Positions 1 to 6,179 of a stretch of 10,387 nucleotides of DNA are shown piece after piece (position 1 is the stretch's first letter; each line of letters begins with the position of its first letter). Where the stretch lies: contig DGVT01000096.1 in NCBI GenBank assembly GCA_002395965.1, positions 470 to 10,856 of the forward strand, given 5' to 3'. The translations under genes and the position numbers were made by a program. The stretch comes from Porphyromonadaceae bacterium UBA4277 (GTDB lineage Bacteria; Bacteroidota; Bacteroidia; Bacteroidales; Muribaculaceae). The notes below the pieces were generated by a model that made no database searches, was not told the DNA's origin, and saw only the letters and a list, made by a program, of their open reading frames with translations.

Positions 1-437
1 GCGGCATCACCGAGCCCACTCCCACGTTTAGCGCATGCTTTGGCCAGGCATTCCTTGAGCTGCACCCCACCAAATATGCCGAGGAGCTTGTAAAGCGCAT
101 GAAGCAGAGCGGTGCCAAGGCCTACCTGGTGAACACCGGCTGGAACGGAACCGGCAAGCGCATCAGCATACGCGACACACGCGGCATTATCGATGCCATC
201 CTCGACCACAGCATCGACGCAGCTCCCACCAAGGTCATACCGTTCTTCAACCTGACTGTGCCCACCGAGCTCAAGGGCGTGGACAGCGGCATCCTTGACC
301 CGCGCGACACCTATGCCGACCCCGCACAGTGGGAAGAAAAGGCACGCGACCTGGCTGCACGCTTCATCAAGAACTTTGTGAAGTATGAGGACAACGAGGC
401 CGGTAAGGCTCTCGTGGCAGCCGGCCCCAAGCTGTAA
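1..437 (+). CDS. pckA: Phosphoenolpyruvate carboxykinase (ATP), C-terminal part, 5' end outside window
   Basis: This is the last 144 codons (first complete codon at 3, stop TAA at 435-437) of ATP-dependent PEP carboxykinase, a cytosolic enzyme interconverting oxaloacetate and PEP with ATP/ADP. In gut Bacteroidetes it often works in the CO2-fixing direction toward succinate; that direction is known for the group and not shown here. Visible family hallmarks are the start GITEPTPTFSACFGQAF, the segment AYLVNTGWNGTGKRISI, and the downstream TRGIIDAIL and PFFNLTVPTEL stretches typical of the nucleotide-binding C-terminal domain. The reading frame is intact to its natural C-terminus. It is followed by a good hairpin terminator (471-512), so it is probably the last gene of its transcript and not co-transcribed with menA. 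Identification is very secure; the N-terminal two thirds cannot be assessed. Confidence 0.95.
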   Translation, partial: GITEPTPTFSACFGQAFLELHPTKYAEELVKRMKQSGAKAYLVNTGWNGTGKRISIRDTRGIIDAILDHSIDAAPTKVIPFFNLTVPTELKGVDSGILDPRDTYADPAQWEEKARDLAARFIKNFVKYEDNEAGKALVAAGPKL

Positions 438-470
438 CAATAATATTAGGATAAGCTTTTTCATAATTGC

Positions 471-512
471 CCGGGGTGTGAGCCAGCTTGCTTGCTTGCA
501 CTCCGGTTTTTT
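471..512 (+). terminator. Rho-independent terminator of pckA
   Basis: An 8-bp stem pairs CCGGGGTG (471-478) with CACTCCGG (499-506), including one G-U pair. It is followed directly by six T residues (507-512). The loop carries CTTGCTTGCTTG. Position, 34 nt after the pckA stop, fits transcription termination for that gene. Confidence 0.75.
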
Positions 513-517
513 CAAGT

Positions 518-534
518 GCACTCAATAAGAGTGC
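518..534 (+). other. Small perfect hairpin downstream of the pckA terminator
   Basis: GCACTC (518-523), loop AATAA, GAGTGC (529-534) form a perfect 6-bp inverted repeat with no T-run after it. The same GCACTC word is present at 498-503 inside the right arm of the terminator, so GAGTGC could pair with either copy. It lies in the 207-bp gap between pckA and menA. No function can be assigned; it may be an RNA 3'-end or processing element. Confidence 0.4.
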
Positions 535-615
535 GCGTGAACAACGACGACCGACTGCAACAAGAAATCGGTATCTCAAAAATTCACTCATCAAACATTA
601 AACATTAGCCAGTGA

Positions 616-632
616 GCAAGTTAACGACTTGC
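616..632 (+). promoter_or_regulatory. Inverted repeat immediately upstream of the menA start
   Basis: GCAAGT (616-621), spacer TAACG, ACTTGC (627-632) is a perfect 6-bp inverted repeat ending 12 nt before the menA ATG. In RNA it would be a short hairpin next to the ribosome landing zone; in DNA it could be a small operator. No convincing TAnnTTTG promoter box was found in 513-644, so how menA is transcribed is unclear. The function is inference only. Confidence 0.35.
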
Positions 633-644
633 AAAGCTTGAATA

Positions 645-1547
645 ATGATGAAACAACTGAAAATATGGATTGAGTGTGCCCGGTTGCGCACGCTGCCGGT
701 ATCGGTATCGGGCGTGGTGCTCTCGATCATCATCACATGGTGGTTAGGACAGGCCAAATGGGTGCCGGCCGTGCTGTGTGTAGTGTTTGCCGTGCTGGCG
801 CAGGTAGTTTCTAACTTTGCCAACGAATATTTCGACTATCGTCACGGCTTCGACAAGGTGGGGCGCGTGGGCCCGCGACGCGGCGTCACCGAGGGCGACA
901 TCACTCCCTCCACTCTGCGCAACGTGACCATAGCCACGCTTGTCGTCGATGTGCTGGTGGGACTGTGCCTTATTCACTATGGCGGCTGGTGGATGCTGCC
1001 ATTAGGCATCGTCATCACCCTGGCTGCAATAGCCTACAGTGCCGGCCCTTACCCGCTGAGCACTCACGGACTGGGTGAGGTGGCTGTGTTCATCTTCTTC
1101 GGCCTGGTGCCGGTGGTGTTCACTCACTATGTGCAGACGCTACGTTTCCACCCACTACTGCTGCTGGCCGGCATGGCCGTGGGGTTTATGGCAGTAAACG
1201 TGCTGCTTGTCAACAACTATCGCGACGTGGACGATGACCGCCAGGCAGGCAAGCGCACATCGGTGGTGATCTTCGGCCGCAAGCCCGCTGCTGCCGCCTA
1301 CCTGATAAACGGCTATGTGGCAATGTCGCTGCTCACGCCCATATGGCTGCTGGGCATCGTCGGGCATGACGGGCTGCGACTTACGCTCGTGGCACCGGCT
1401 GTTTACCTGGTGCTGCACACCATTGCATGGTATCGCCTCACCCGCAGCGACGGAGCCGCACTCAACCCGCTGTTGGGAGCCACCGCACGCAACATGCTCA
1501 TCTTCACACTGCTACTGGCCGTTGCGCTCGTCATCACACGACTATAG
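645..1547 (+). CDS. menA: 1,4-dihydroxy-2-naphthoate polyprenyltransferase (MenA)
   Basis: This UbiA-family membrane prenyltransferase joins a polyprenyl diphosphate to 1,4-dihydroxy-2-naphthoate, giving demethylmenaquinone in the inner membrane. The 300-residue product has the family's usual length and about eight or nine hydrophobic segments. The first Asp-rich motif is visible as N60-xxx-D64-xxxxx-D70 (NEYFDYRHGFD), which binds Mg2+ and prenyl diphosphate. The second is N191-Y-R-D194-V-D-D-D198. The segment HGLGEVAVFIFFGLVPV (141-157) is characteristic of MenA. Two adjacent ATG codons (645 and 648) are possible starts; neither has a Shine-Dalgarno, as usual for Bacteroidetes. mtgA follows 34 bp after the stop and is probably in the same transcript. 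Menaquinone is needed for fumarate-respiring Bacteroidetes. The family and function assignment is strong. Confidence 0.94.
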   Translation: MMKQLKIWIECARLRTLPVSVSGVVLSIIITWWLGQAKWVPAVLCVVFAVLAQVVSNFANEYFDYRHGFDKVGRVGPRRGVTEGDITPSTLRNVTIATLVVDVLVGLCLIHYGGWWMLPLGIVITLAAIAYSAGPYPLSTHGLGEVAVFIFFGLVPVVFTHYVQTLRFHPLLLLAGMAVGFMAVNVLLVNNYRDVDDDRQAGKRTSVVIFGRKPAAAAYLINGYVAMSLLTPIWLLGIVGHDGLRLTLVAPAVYLVLHTIAWYRLTRSDGAALNPLLGATARNMLIFTLLLAVALVITRL

Positions 1548-1581
1548 ACCACCTCGAATATCAACAAAACATCAATTTCCT

Positions 1582-2265
1582 ATGGACTTCATCATGCGCT
1601 GGTTGCGCAACATACTGATATTTTTCCTAGTATCGACTGTTACGGCCGTTGTCTTCTATCGCTTCGTGCCGGTTTATCTCACGCCGCTCATGCTCATGCG
1701 CTGCGCCGAGCAGATGATGCACGGCAACGGCCCCACCCTGAAGCACGAGTGGGTTCCGCTGAAAAACATCAGTGCCAATGCCCCTCAAGCCGTCATGGCC
1801 AGCGAAGACCAGCTGTTTCTTGAGCATCACGGCTTCGACTTCAAGCAGATACACCAAGCCCGCCTCGATGCCCTCAACGGCAAGCGCGAGCGCGGTGCCA
1901 GCACCATCAGCCAGCAGACGGCCAAAAACGTCTTCCTGTGGCAAGGTCACAACTGGCTGCGAAAAGGGCTTGAGGCCTATTTCACCTTCCTGATCGAGCA
2001 CTTGTGGGGCAAGCAACGCATCATGGAGGTGTATCTTAACAGTATCGAGATGGGCGACGGCATATATGGCATCGAAGCTGTGGCTCAAGAGCACTTCCAG
2101 ACCAACGCCAAGCGGCTGTCACGGCAGCAGGCCGCCCTGGTTGCAGCCTCACTGCCCAACCCCCTCAAGCGCGACTCGGGACACCCCACAGCACGCATGC
2201 AGCGCCGCAGCAGGCAAATCATGCATCAGATGAAAAACGTGCCCGACTTCCCCATGCCCGAATAA
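1582..2265 (+). CDS. mtgA: Monofunctional biosynthetic peptidoglycan glycosyltransferase (MtgA)
   Basis: This GT51 enzyme polymerises lipid II into glycan strands at the outer face of the inner membrane and has no transpeptidase domain. The product is 227 residues, typical for MtgA. An N-terminal membrane anchor spans about residues 9-26. Motif 1 is SEDQLFLEHHGFD (74-86), with E75 the expected catalytic glutamate. Motif 2 is GASTISQQTAKN (105-116). The downstream segment QRIMEVYLNSIEMGDGIYG (145-163) carries the second conserved glutamate, probably E149. I chose ATG 1582 because the open frame extends far back over menA in another frame, and this Met directly precedes the anchor; a second Met at 1594 is an alternative. 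It sits 34 bp behind menA, suggesting co-transcription. A bifunctional GT51 protein is encoded at 6180-8612, so the two may share glycan synthesis. Confidence 0.94.
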   Translation: MDFIMRWLRNILIFFLVSTVTAVVFYRFVPVYLTPLMLMRCAEQMMHGNGPTLKHEWVPLKNISANAPQAVMASEDQLFLEHHGFDFKQIHQARLDALNGKRERGASTISQQTAKNVFLWQGHNWLRKGLEAYFTFLIEHLWGKQRIMEVYLNSIEMGDGIYGIEAVAQEHFQTNAKRLSRQQAALVAASLPNPLKRDSGHPTARMQRRSRQIMHQMKNVPDFPMPE

Positions 2266-2326
2266 TTGTTTACACCACCCATGGTAAAACAATGGCTGAA
2301 ATATCGCGCGAATGGCAAAAATGTCG

Positions 2327-2334
2327 TATATTTG
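2327..2334 (+). promoter_or_regulatory. Bacteroidetes-type -7 box for the small lipoprotein gene
   Basis: TATATTTG is an exact match to the Bacteroidetes -7 consensus TAnnTTTG and lies 34 nt before the ATG at 2369. That would give a leader of roughly 27 nt. No TTTG is present about 20 nt upstream, so the -33 element is missing or poor. The surrounding A/T-rich 103-bp gap otherwise holds no gene. Confidence 0.55.
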
Positions 2335-2368
2335 CACATGAATTGCAAATCTAAAATACTTTGATATT

Positions 2369-2743
2369 ATGAAAACTGCAAAATACCTGTTTACGCTGCT
2401 ACTGATGAGCGTGATGCTCTCGGGGTGCGAATTTGACGACCGCGACGACTTCTTAGGCACATGGGAGAGCTATGCCGAGTGCGACGGCTATGAAGAATAT
2501 GAGCAATATGCCTATGAGCGCACGACCTATTCTTTCTATGCCGACGGCACCGGCTATTACATCCAGAACAACCTGCGCACCACGTTCTACTGGGACCGCT
2601 TGAGCAGCCGCCACCTGTACCTGCGCCACAGCGATGGCCTGGTCGAGGACTTCTACTACCGATATGACCGTGGCGACATGCTTGTGAGTGCCGACCCCAC
2701 GTTCTACACCTACATCATTTACCGATATGTGGGAACATGGTAG
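2369..2743 (+). CDS. Small tyrosine-rich lipoprotein of unknown function
   Basis: The 124-residue product starts with a lipoprotein signal peptide: MKTAK, a hydrophobic core, and lipobox LSGC with the acylated Cys at position 20. The residues after the Cys are very acidic (EFDDRDDF). In Bacteroidetes, acidic residues just behind the lipidated Cys are part of the known surface-export signal, so outer-face display is plausible but the match is not canonical. The mature part is rich in Tyr (18 of about 105 residues) and Asp/Glu. FLGTWESY (28-35) resembles the N-terminal strand motif of lipocalin-like beta-barrel domains, and the rest alternates polar and aromatic residues as in beta-strands. I do not recognise a specific family. 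It has its own -7 box and is 83 bp upstream of the isomerase gene. Expression as a lipoprotein is likely; the function is unknown. Confidence 0.75.
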   Translation: MKTAKYLFTLLLMSVMLSGCEFDDRDDFLGTWESYAECDGYEEYEQYAYERTTYSFYADGTGYYIQNNLRTTFYWDRLSSRHLYLRHSDGLVEDFYYRYDRGDMLVSADPTFYTYIIYRYVGTW

Positions 2744-2808
2744 CCTGCCACAAGGTCTATAAAGCAGACAGCTTAATAACAAGTTAAAAACAGCAACATA
2801 TTAATCTT

Positions 2809-2816
2809 AGAAGGAG
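2809..2816 (+). promoter_or_regulatory. Strong Shine-Dalgarno for the isomerase gene
   Basis: AGAAGGAG ends 10 nt before the ATG at 2827 and matches the anti-Shine-Dalgarno consensus well. The other genes in this window lack such a site, as is common in Bacteroidetes, so this one both fixes the start and is locally unusual. Confidence 0.7.
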
Positions 2817-2826
2817 AGAAAAACAC

Positions 2827-3432
2827 ATGGACGTAAAACAGAAGATGAGAGAAATCCTGGAGGCTGAAAGTCGTGCCGTGGCCAACATCCCAGTAACCGA
2901 CGGCTACGAGCAGGCAGTGGAGCTGATTGTGGAACGCGTGTTTCGCGGTGGCGGCAAGCTGGTGACATCGGGCATGGGCAAATGTGGCCAGATAGCCGAC
3001 AACATTGCCACTACGTTTTCATCGACGGGAATTCCCGCCATCTTCCTGCATCCGAGCGAAGCCCAGCATGGCGACCTGGGCGTGCTGCAGCGAGGCGATG
3101 TGCTATTGCTGCTCTCCAACTCCGGCCGCACCAACGAAATTGTGGCCCTGGTAGAGCTGGCACAAGCATTGTACCCCGGCCTCAAGTTCATTGTCATAAC
3201 CGGCAACAAGGACAGTGAGCTGGCAGCACATGCCGATGTGTGTCTGTGGACCGGCGGGGCGCCCGAGGTATGCCCGTTAGGACTCACCCCCACCACCTCC
3301 ACCACCATGATGACCGTCATGGGCGACGTGCTGGTAGTGAACACGATGCTTGCCACCGGATTCAGCCGCGAAGACTATGCCAAGCGGCACCACGGCGGAT
3401 ATTTAGGACAACTCAGCCGTGCACCGCGGTAA
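2827..3432 (+). CDS. kdsD: Arabinose-5-phosphate isomerase, single SIS domain (KdsD/GutQ/KpsF type)
   Basis: The enzyme interconverts ribulose-5-phosphate and arabinose-5-phosphate, the first committed precursor of Kdo for LPS inner core; it is cytosolic. The 201-residue product is one SIS domain. Motifs seen: TSGMGKCGQIADNIATTFSS (47-66), HPSEAQHGDLG (75-85), SNSGRTNE (97-104), PLGLTPTTSTT (150-160) and RHHGGYLG (187-194). By analogy with E. coli KdsD, K52, H81, E104, E147 and H188 or H189 are probable active-site residues. The two C-terminal CBS domains of E. coli KdsD (about 328 residues) are absent. Single-domain arabinose-phosphate isomerases are known in Bacteroides, so this is a family form and not a truncation. 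A strong Shine-Dalgarno precedes it. A degenerate PfkB-fold gene follows after 55 bp, probably in the same transcript. The GutQ role (gut operon) is unlikely here. Confidence 0.9.
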   Translation: MDVKQKMREILEAESRAVANIPVTDGYEQAVELIVERVFRGGGKLVTSGMGKCGQIADNIATTFSSTGIPAIFLHPSEAQHGDLGVLQRGDVLLLLSNSGRTNEIVALVELAQALYPGLKFIVITGNKDSELAAHADVCLWTGGAPEVCPLGLTPTTSTTMMTVMGDVLVVNTMLATGFSREDYAKRHHGGYLGQLSRAPR

Positions 3433-3487
3433 CAAGGATTGCCACCATTAAGAAAACTGGAATATTGGAATTTAGACTACAACAAAT

Positions 3488-4402
3488 ATGCGAAAAATTA
3501 TTGCAATAGGCGAATCGGTGCTCGACACGATCTTCAGCAATGGCCAGCCGGTGAAGGCATTCGTGGGTGGCCGCGTGGCCAATGCCACGGCATCGCTGGC
3601 CACGGCCGGTGTCCCGTGCACGATGGTGAGTGAATGCACCACCGACAGTGTGGGCGACATCATCATGGACTTCCTCGCCGCTCATGGCGTTGACGTGTCG
3701 TCGGTAGATCGCTACCCCGACGGCTCTACGCGACTGTCGGCAATCTTCACCGATGGCGAAACGCCGCAAATCGTGAACTATGGTGAATACCCTGCCGACA
3801 GGTTCAACGTGGTGTGGCCACGCATCGATGAGGACGACGTGGTGCTCATCGGCTCGCTCTATGCCGTCGATCTGCCGCAGCGCGAGCGACTGTTCGACCT
3901 GCTCAAGCATGCCGTTGACCGGAAAGCAATCATCGTCTATCTGCCCGGATTGCAGCACGGCATCAGCTTCCGCATCACTCATGTGATGCCTCACCTGCTC
4001 GAGAACCTTGAGATTTCGCACCTGGTTATTGCCACCCGTCACGACCTGGACACCATCTTCCCGGGCGAAAGCAGCGCCGAGTGCTACCAGAATCACATAC
4101 GGTTTTACGACAACACTTTTATCTACATCGACGACGACCTGAGCCAGACCATCTATTGCGGTAATAAGACATTTAGCATTGCAGCCGCATCCGGCACTGC
4201 GCAAGACCTAAACCTGCTGGGGTGGCAGTCAGGCCTCACGGCAGGCGTCATCCACCAGTTGCTCAAGCGCGGCATCACCCATGAGACAATTTCGGGCCTC
4301 ACCTCACAAGACTGGCAAGAAATCATGCACACGGCAAGCCGGTGGGCTGTTTCGGCTGCAATGAGCGATGACCACTGCATAAAATGCGACGACACACAGT
4401 AA
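3488..4402 (+). CDS. PfkB/ribokinase-fold protein with lost catalytic motifs, probable pseudokinase
   Basis: The 304-residue product has the PfkB (ribokinase) fold: start RKIIAIGESVLDTIF (2-16), the substrate-side glycine motif VGGRVANATASLATAG (26-41), and ENLEISHLVIATRHDL (172-187). Length is normal for the family. However, the C-terminal signature DTxGAGDxF cannot be found. An ungapped match anchored on TAGVIHQLLKRGI (251-263) places GWQS (245-248) where GAGD should be, replacing the catalytic Asp by Ser. The mid-protein DPNxR motif is YLPGLQ (151-156), and the usual T-x-G-x-x-G strand turn reads IYIDDDLSQ. Several independent active-site motifs being altered in an uninterrupted frame suggests a maintained non-catalytic protein. 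An alternative is that GTAQD (236-240) supplies a shifted Asp. It follows the arabinose-5-phosphate isomerase by 55 bp, so a role in sugar-phosphate sensing or partner binding is conceivable, but that is inference. Confidence 0.82.
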   Translation: MRKIIAIGESVLDTIFSNGQPVKAFVGGRVANATASLATAGVPCTMVSECTTDSVGDIIMDFLAAHGVDVSSVDRYPDGSTRLSAIFTDGETPQIVNYGEYPADRFNVVWPRIDEDDVVLIGSLYAVDLPQRERLFDLLKHAVDRKAIIVYLPGLQHGISFRITHVMPHLLENLEISHLVIATRHDLDTIFPGESSAECYQNHIRFYDNTFIYIDDDLSQTIYCGNKTFSIAAASGTAQDLNLLGWQSGLTAGVIHQLLKRGITHETISGLTSQDWQEIMHTASRWAVSAAMSDDHCIKCDDTQ

Positions 4403-4475
4403 CGTAACACACCGTGACGCCAAGAGAATAGATTACACTCACAACAATAAGCCATAAAGGTTACAGCTCGCTTTA

Positions 4476-5471
4476 ATGGAACCGCTGCTGATAGATGCTT
4501 CATTCCCACACTTGGCCGGCGACATGACCATCGCCAAGGCACAAATTGAATCGACGGGCCAGCTACCGCCCACCGACGGCCTGAGCCGTGCCGTGGTGCT
4601 GGACATGACCATGACCTATGTGCTTTACCTGATGCTTGACAAGCGCAACGCTCAAGCCTCGCAAGTTATCGACTATCTGGTCTATGGCGATGACGCCGAC
4701 CTCATGCCTGTGCTATACAGCGCATGGCTGTGGCTGGCAAGGATGTGCCTGTTTATCGAAGACGAGCAGTATTCCATAGCATTGAGCTGCGCCGAGCAAG
4801 CACTACAGTTCCTTACCGAGTACAGCAGCAAGCGCAGCGAAGACTTCCTGGCATTAGTGGCATCGATACTTTATAACCTTGCGCTCACTCACCAGCGCGC
4901 CGGCGACTACAGCCGTGCTTCGAAAGAGCTGACTCACTCACAAAAACTCTTTGAACGACTCACCAAGAAGAACGAGTCGCGATTTTCGGCCATGCTGCTA
5001 TATGCCGTGCAGGCATCCACACTCATCATCCAGTCTCGCAAGAAGCAGATGAGCGTGCTCGAGCACTACCAGCAGGAAGCATCGCTCTACATGAGTCAGC
5101 TGGCCGGCACCGATGAGAATGAGACTCGACACGCCATGAACATGCTCATCGACACGCTCAAGAAAGAAGGCGATATCATGCTCGAGATGGGCGATGGCCG
5201 CAATGCAGTGAAATACTACACCAAGGCCCTGCGCTACCAGAAAAAGCTGAACGATGCCATGGGCTTGCGCGAAATTCACCTGTCGATGGGACTGGCCAAG
5301 GCCCTGATGCGCCTTAACAACCGCCGTGCGGCTGCCGAGCAACTGCTCACATCGCTGCTGCCACTGGCCAGACGCCTGGGAGCTACGAGCGAAGTCATTG
5401 CCATCGAAAACCTGCTGGCCGGCAAGACCCGCAATTTCAACATCATGTCGCTGCTCAAGGGCATCTTCTAA
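4476..5471 (+). CDS. TPR-like helical repeat protein, function unknown
   Basis: The 331-residue product has no signal peptide or membrane segment and looks cytosolic and almost wholly alpha-helical. TPR-like helix pairs can be read at about 126-159 (ILYNLALTHQRAGDYSRA core), 222-255 (KKEGDIMLEMGDGRNAVKYY core) and 263-296 (LSMGLAKALMRLNNRRAA core); weaker ones are likely around 85-112 and 172-205. Such repeats are protein-interaction scaffolds; no catalytic domain or DNA-binding domain is attached. The ATG at 4476 lacks a Shine-Dalgarno. It follows the pseudokinase gene by 73 bp with no clear TAnnTTTG box between, so it may belong to the same transcript. Its stop is only 27 bp from the end of the convergent rdgB. 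I do not recognise a specific family or a function. Confidence 0.75.
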   Translation: MEPLLIDASFPHLAGDMTIAKAQIESTGQLPPTDGLSRAVVLDMTMTYVLYLMLDKRNAQASQVIDYLVYGDDADLMPVLYSAWLWLARMCLFIEDEQYSIALSCAEQALQFLTEYSSKRSEDFLALVASILYNLALTHQRAGDYSRASKELTHSQKLFERLTKKNESRFSAMLLYAVQASTLIIQSRKKQMSVLEHYQQEASLYMSQLAGTDENETRHAMNMLIDTLKKEGDIMLEMGDGRNAVKYYTKALRYQKKLNDAMGLREIHLSMGLAKALMRLNNRRAAAEQLLTSLLPLARRLGATSEVIAIENLLAGKTRNFNIMSLLKGIF

Positions 5472-5498
5472 CAGCGTTCACCCTTCCTCACACCCTCC

Positions 5499-6083
5499 TC
5501 AAGCCAAGAGATAGGCTACGAGCTGTGCCGTGGCACGGCCGCGATGACTAATGGCATTTTTCTCCTCGCCGCTCATCTGTGCAAACGTGCGTCCGTCGCC
5601 CTCGACGGGGCAGAAAATGCTGTCGTAGCCGAAGCCGCCGGTGCCGTGACGCTCGGTGAGGATGTGGCCTTCCACTTTACCCTCAAACGTGTGCACATCA
5701 TCGCCTTGCAGTAGCACGATGGCGGTGCGGAACCGTGCTGTGCGTTCGGCGGCAGGCACGTCGGCCAGCTCGCTGAGCACGCGGTCGATGTTGCGCTCGC
5801 TGTCGTGAGCCACACCGCCATAGCGTGCCGAGTGAACACCGGGGCGCCCGTCGAGCGCATCGATTTCCAGTCCGGTATCATCGCTGAAGCAGTCCAGGCC
5901 ATAATGCTCCTTGACGTAGCGTGCCTTCATCAGCGCATTACCTTCTATATTAGGCGCAGTTTCGGGAATATCGTCGTTGCAGCCTATGTCGGTCAGGCTC
6001 AGAATTTCAAACTTATCGCCTATGATTTGGCGTATTTCCTCGAGTTTGTGCGCGTTGTTGGTGGCAAATACAAGTTTTTTCAT
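5499..6083 (-). CDS. rdgB: XTP/dITP diphosphatase (RdgB/HAM1 family)
   Basis: This house-cleaning enzyme hydrolyses non-canonical purine nucleotides (dITP, XTP, ITP) to monophosphates plus pyrophosphate, keeping them out of DNA and RNA. The 194-residue product matches the family length. Motifs: KLVFATNNAHKLEEI (3-17), the catalytic FSDDTGLEIDAL (66-77) with D69 the likely general base, GRPGVHSARYGG (79-90), GTGGFGYDSIF (147-157), and MSGEEKNAISHRGRA (170-184). The open frame continues nine codons upstream, but the start at 6083 gives the canonical MKKLVFATNN N-terminus, so I use it. A near-match -7 box (ATAATTTG, minus strand, 6108-6115) lies 24 nt upstream, so the gene may have its own weak promoter as well as reading from the PBP gene 96 bp before it. 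Confidence 0.97.
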   Translation of the reverse strand: MKKLVFATNNAHKLEEIRQIIGDKFEILSLTDIGCNDDIPETAPNIEGNALMKARYVKEHYGLDCFSDDTGLEIDALDGRPGVHSARYGGVAHDSERNIDRVLSELADVPAAERTARFRTAIVLLQGDDVHTFEGKVEGHILTERHGTGGFGYDSIFCPVEGDGRTFAQMSGEEKNAISHRGRATAQLVAYLLA

Positions 6084-6114
6084 CGTCGATACATTCTTGA
6101 TTGTGTGCAAATTA

Positions 6115-6168
6115 TTACATCTTCAAGCAGCTGGTGCCGTCGAGGCACTCCCGCAGGTGGCGCATCAT
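6115..6168 (-). other. Possible 17-codon mini-ORF between the PBP gene and rdgB
   Basis: On the minus strand, starting 11 bp after the PBP stop codon, two ATG codons open a frame encoding MMRHLRECLDGTSCLKM and ending with TAA. Inside it, GTGCC-tcgac-GGCAC forms a perfect 5-bp hairpin (about 6134-6148). It fills most of the 96-bp gap between two co-oriented genes. Whether it is translated cannot be told from sequence; such a short frame can arise by chance. Confidence 0.25.
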
Positions 6169-6179
6169 GAGCGCGCCGG

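Noticed and set aside
1315..1581. N-terminal extension of mtgA overlapping menA
   Set aside because: The frame is open but yields Arg/Cys/Ser/Pro-rich out-of-frame sequence of menA. The Met at 1582 directly precedes a proper membrane anchor.
2266..2292. Imperfect inverted repeat TTGTTT...AAAACAA after mtgA
   Set aside because: Pairing is AT-rich and needs a bulge, and there is no T-run. It is too weak to call a terminator.
3413..4204. 263-codon minus-strand open frame
   Set aside because: It is antisense to the PfkB-fold gene, which has clear family similarity. The minus frame has no motifs and an implausible composition.
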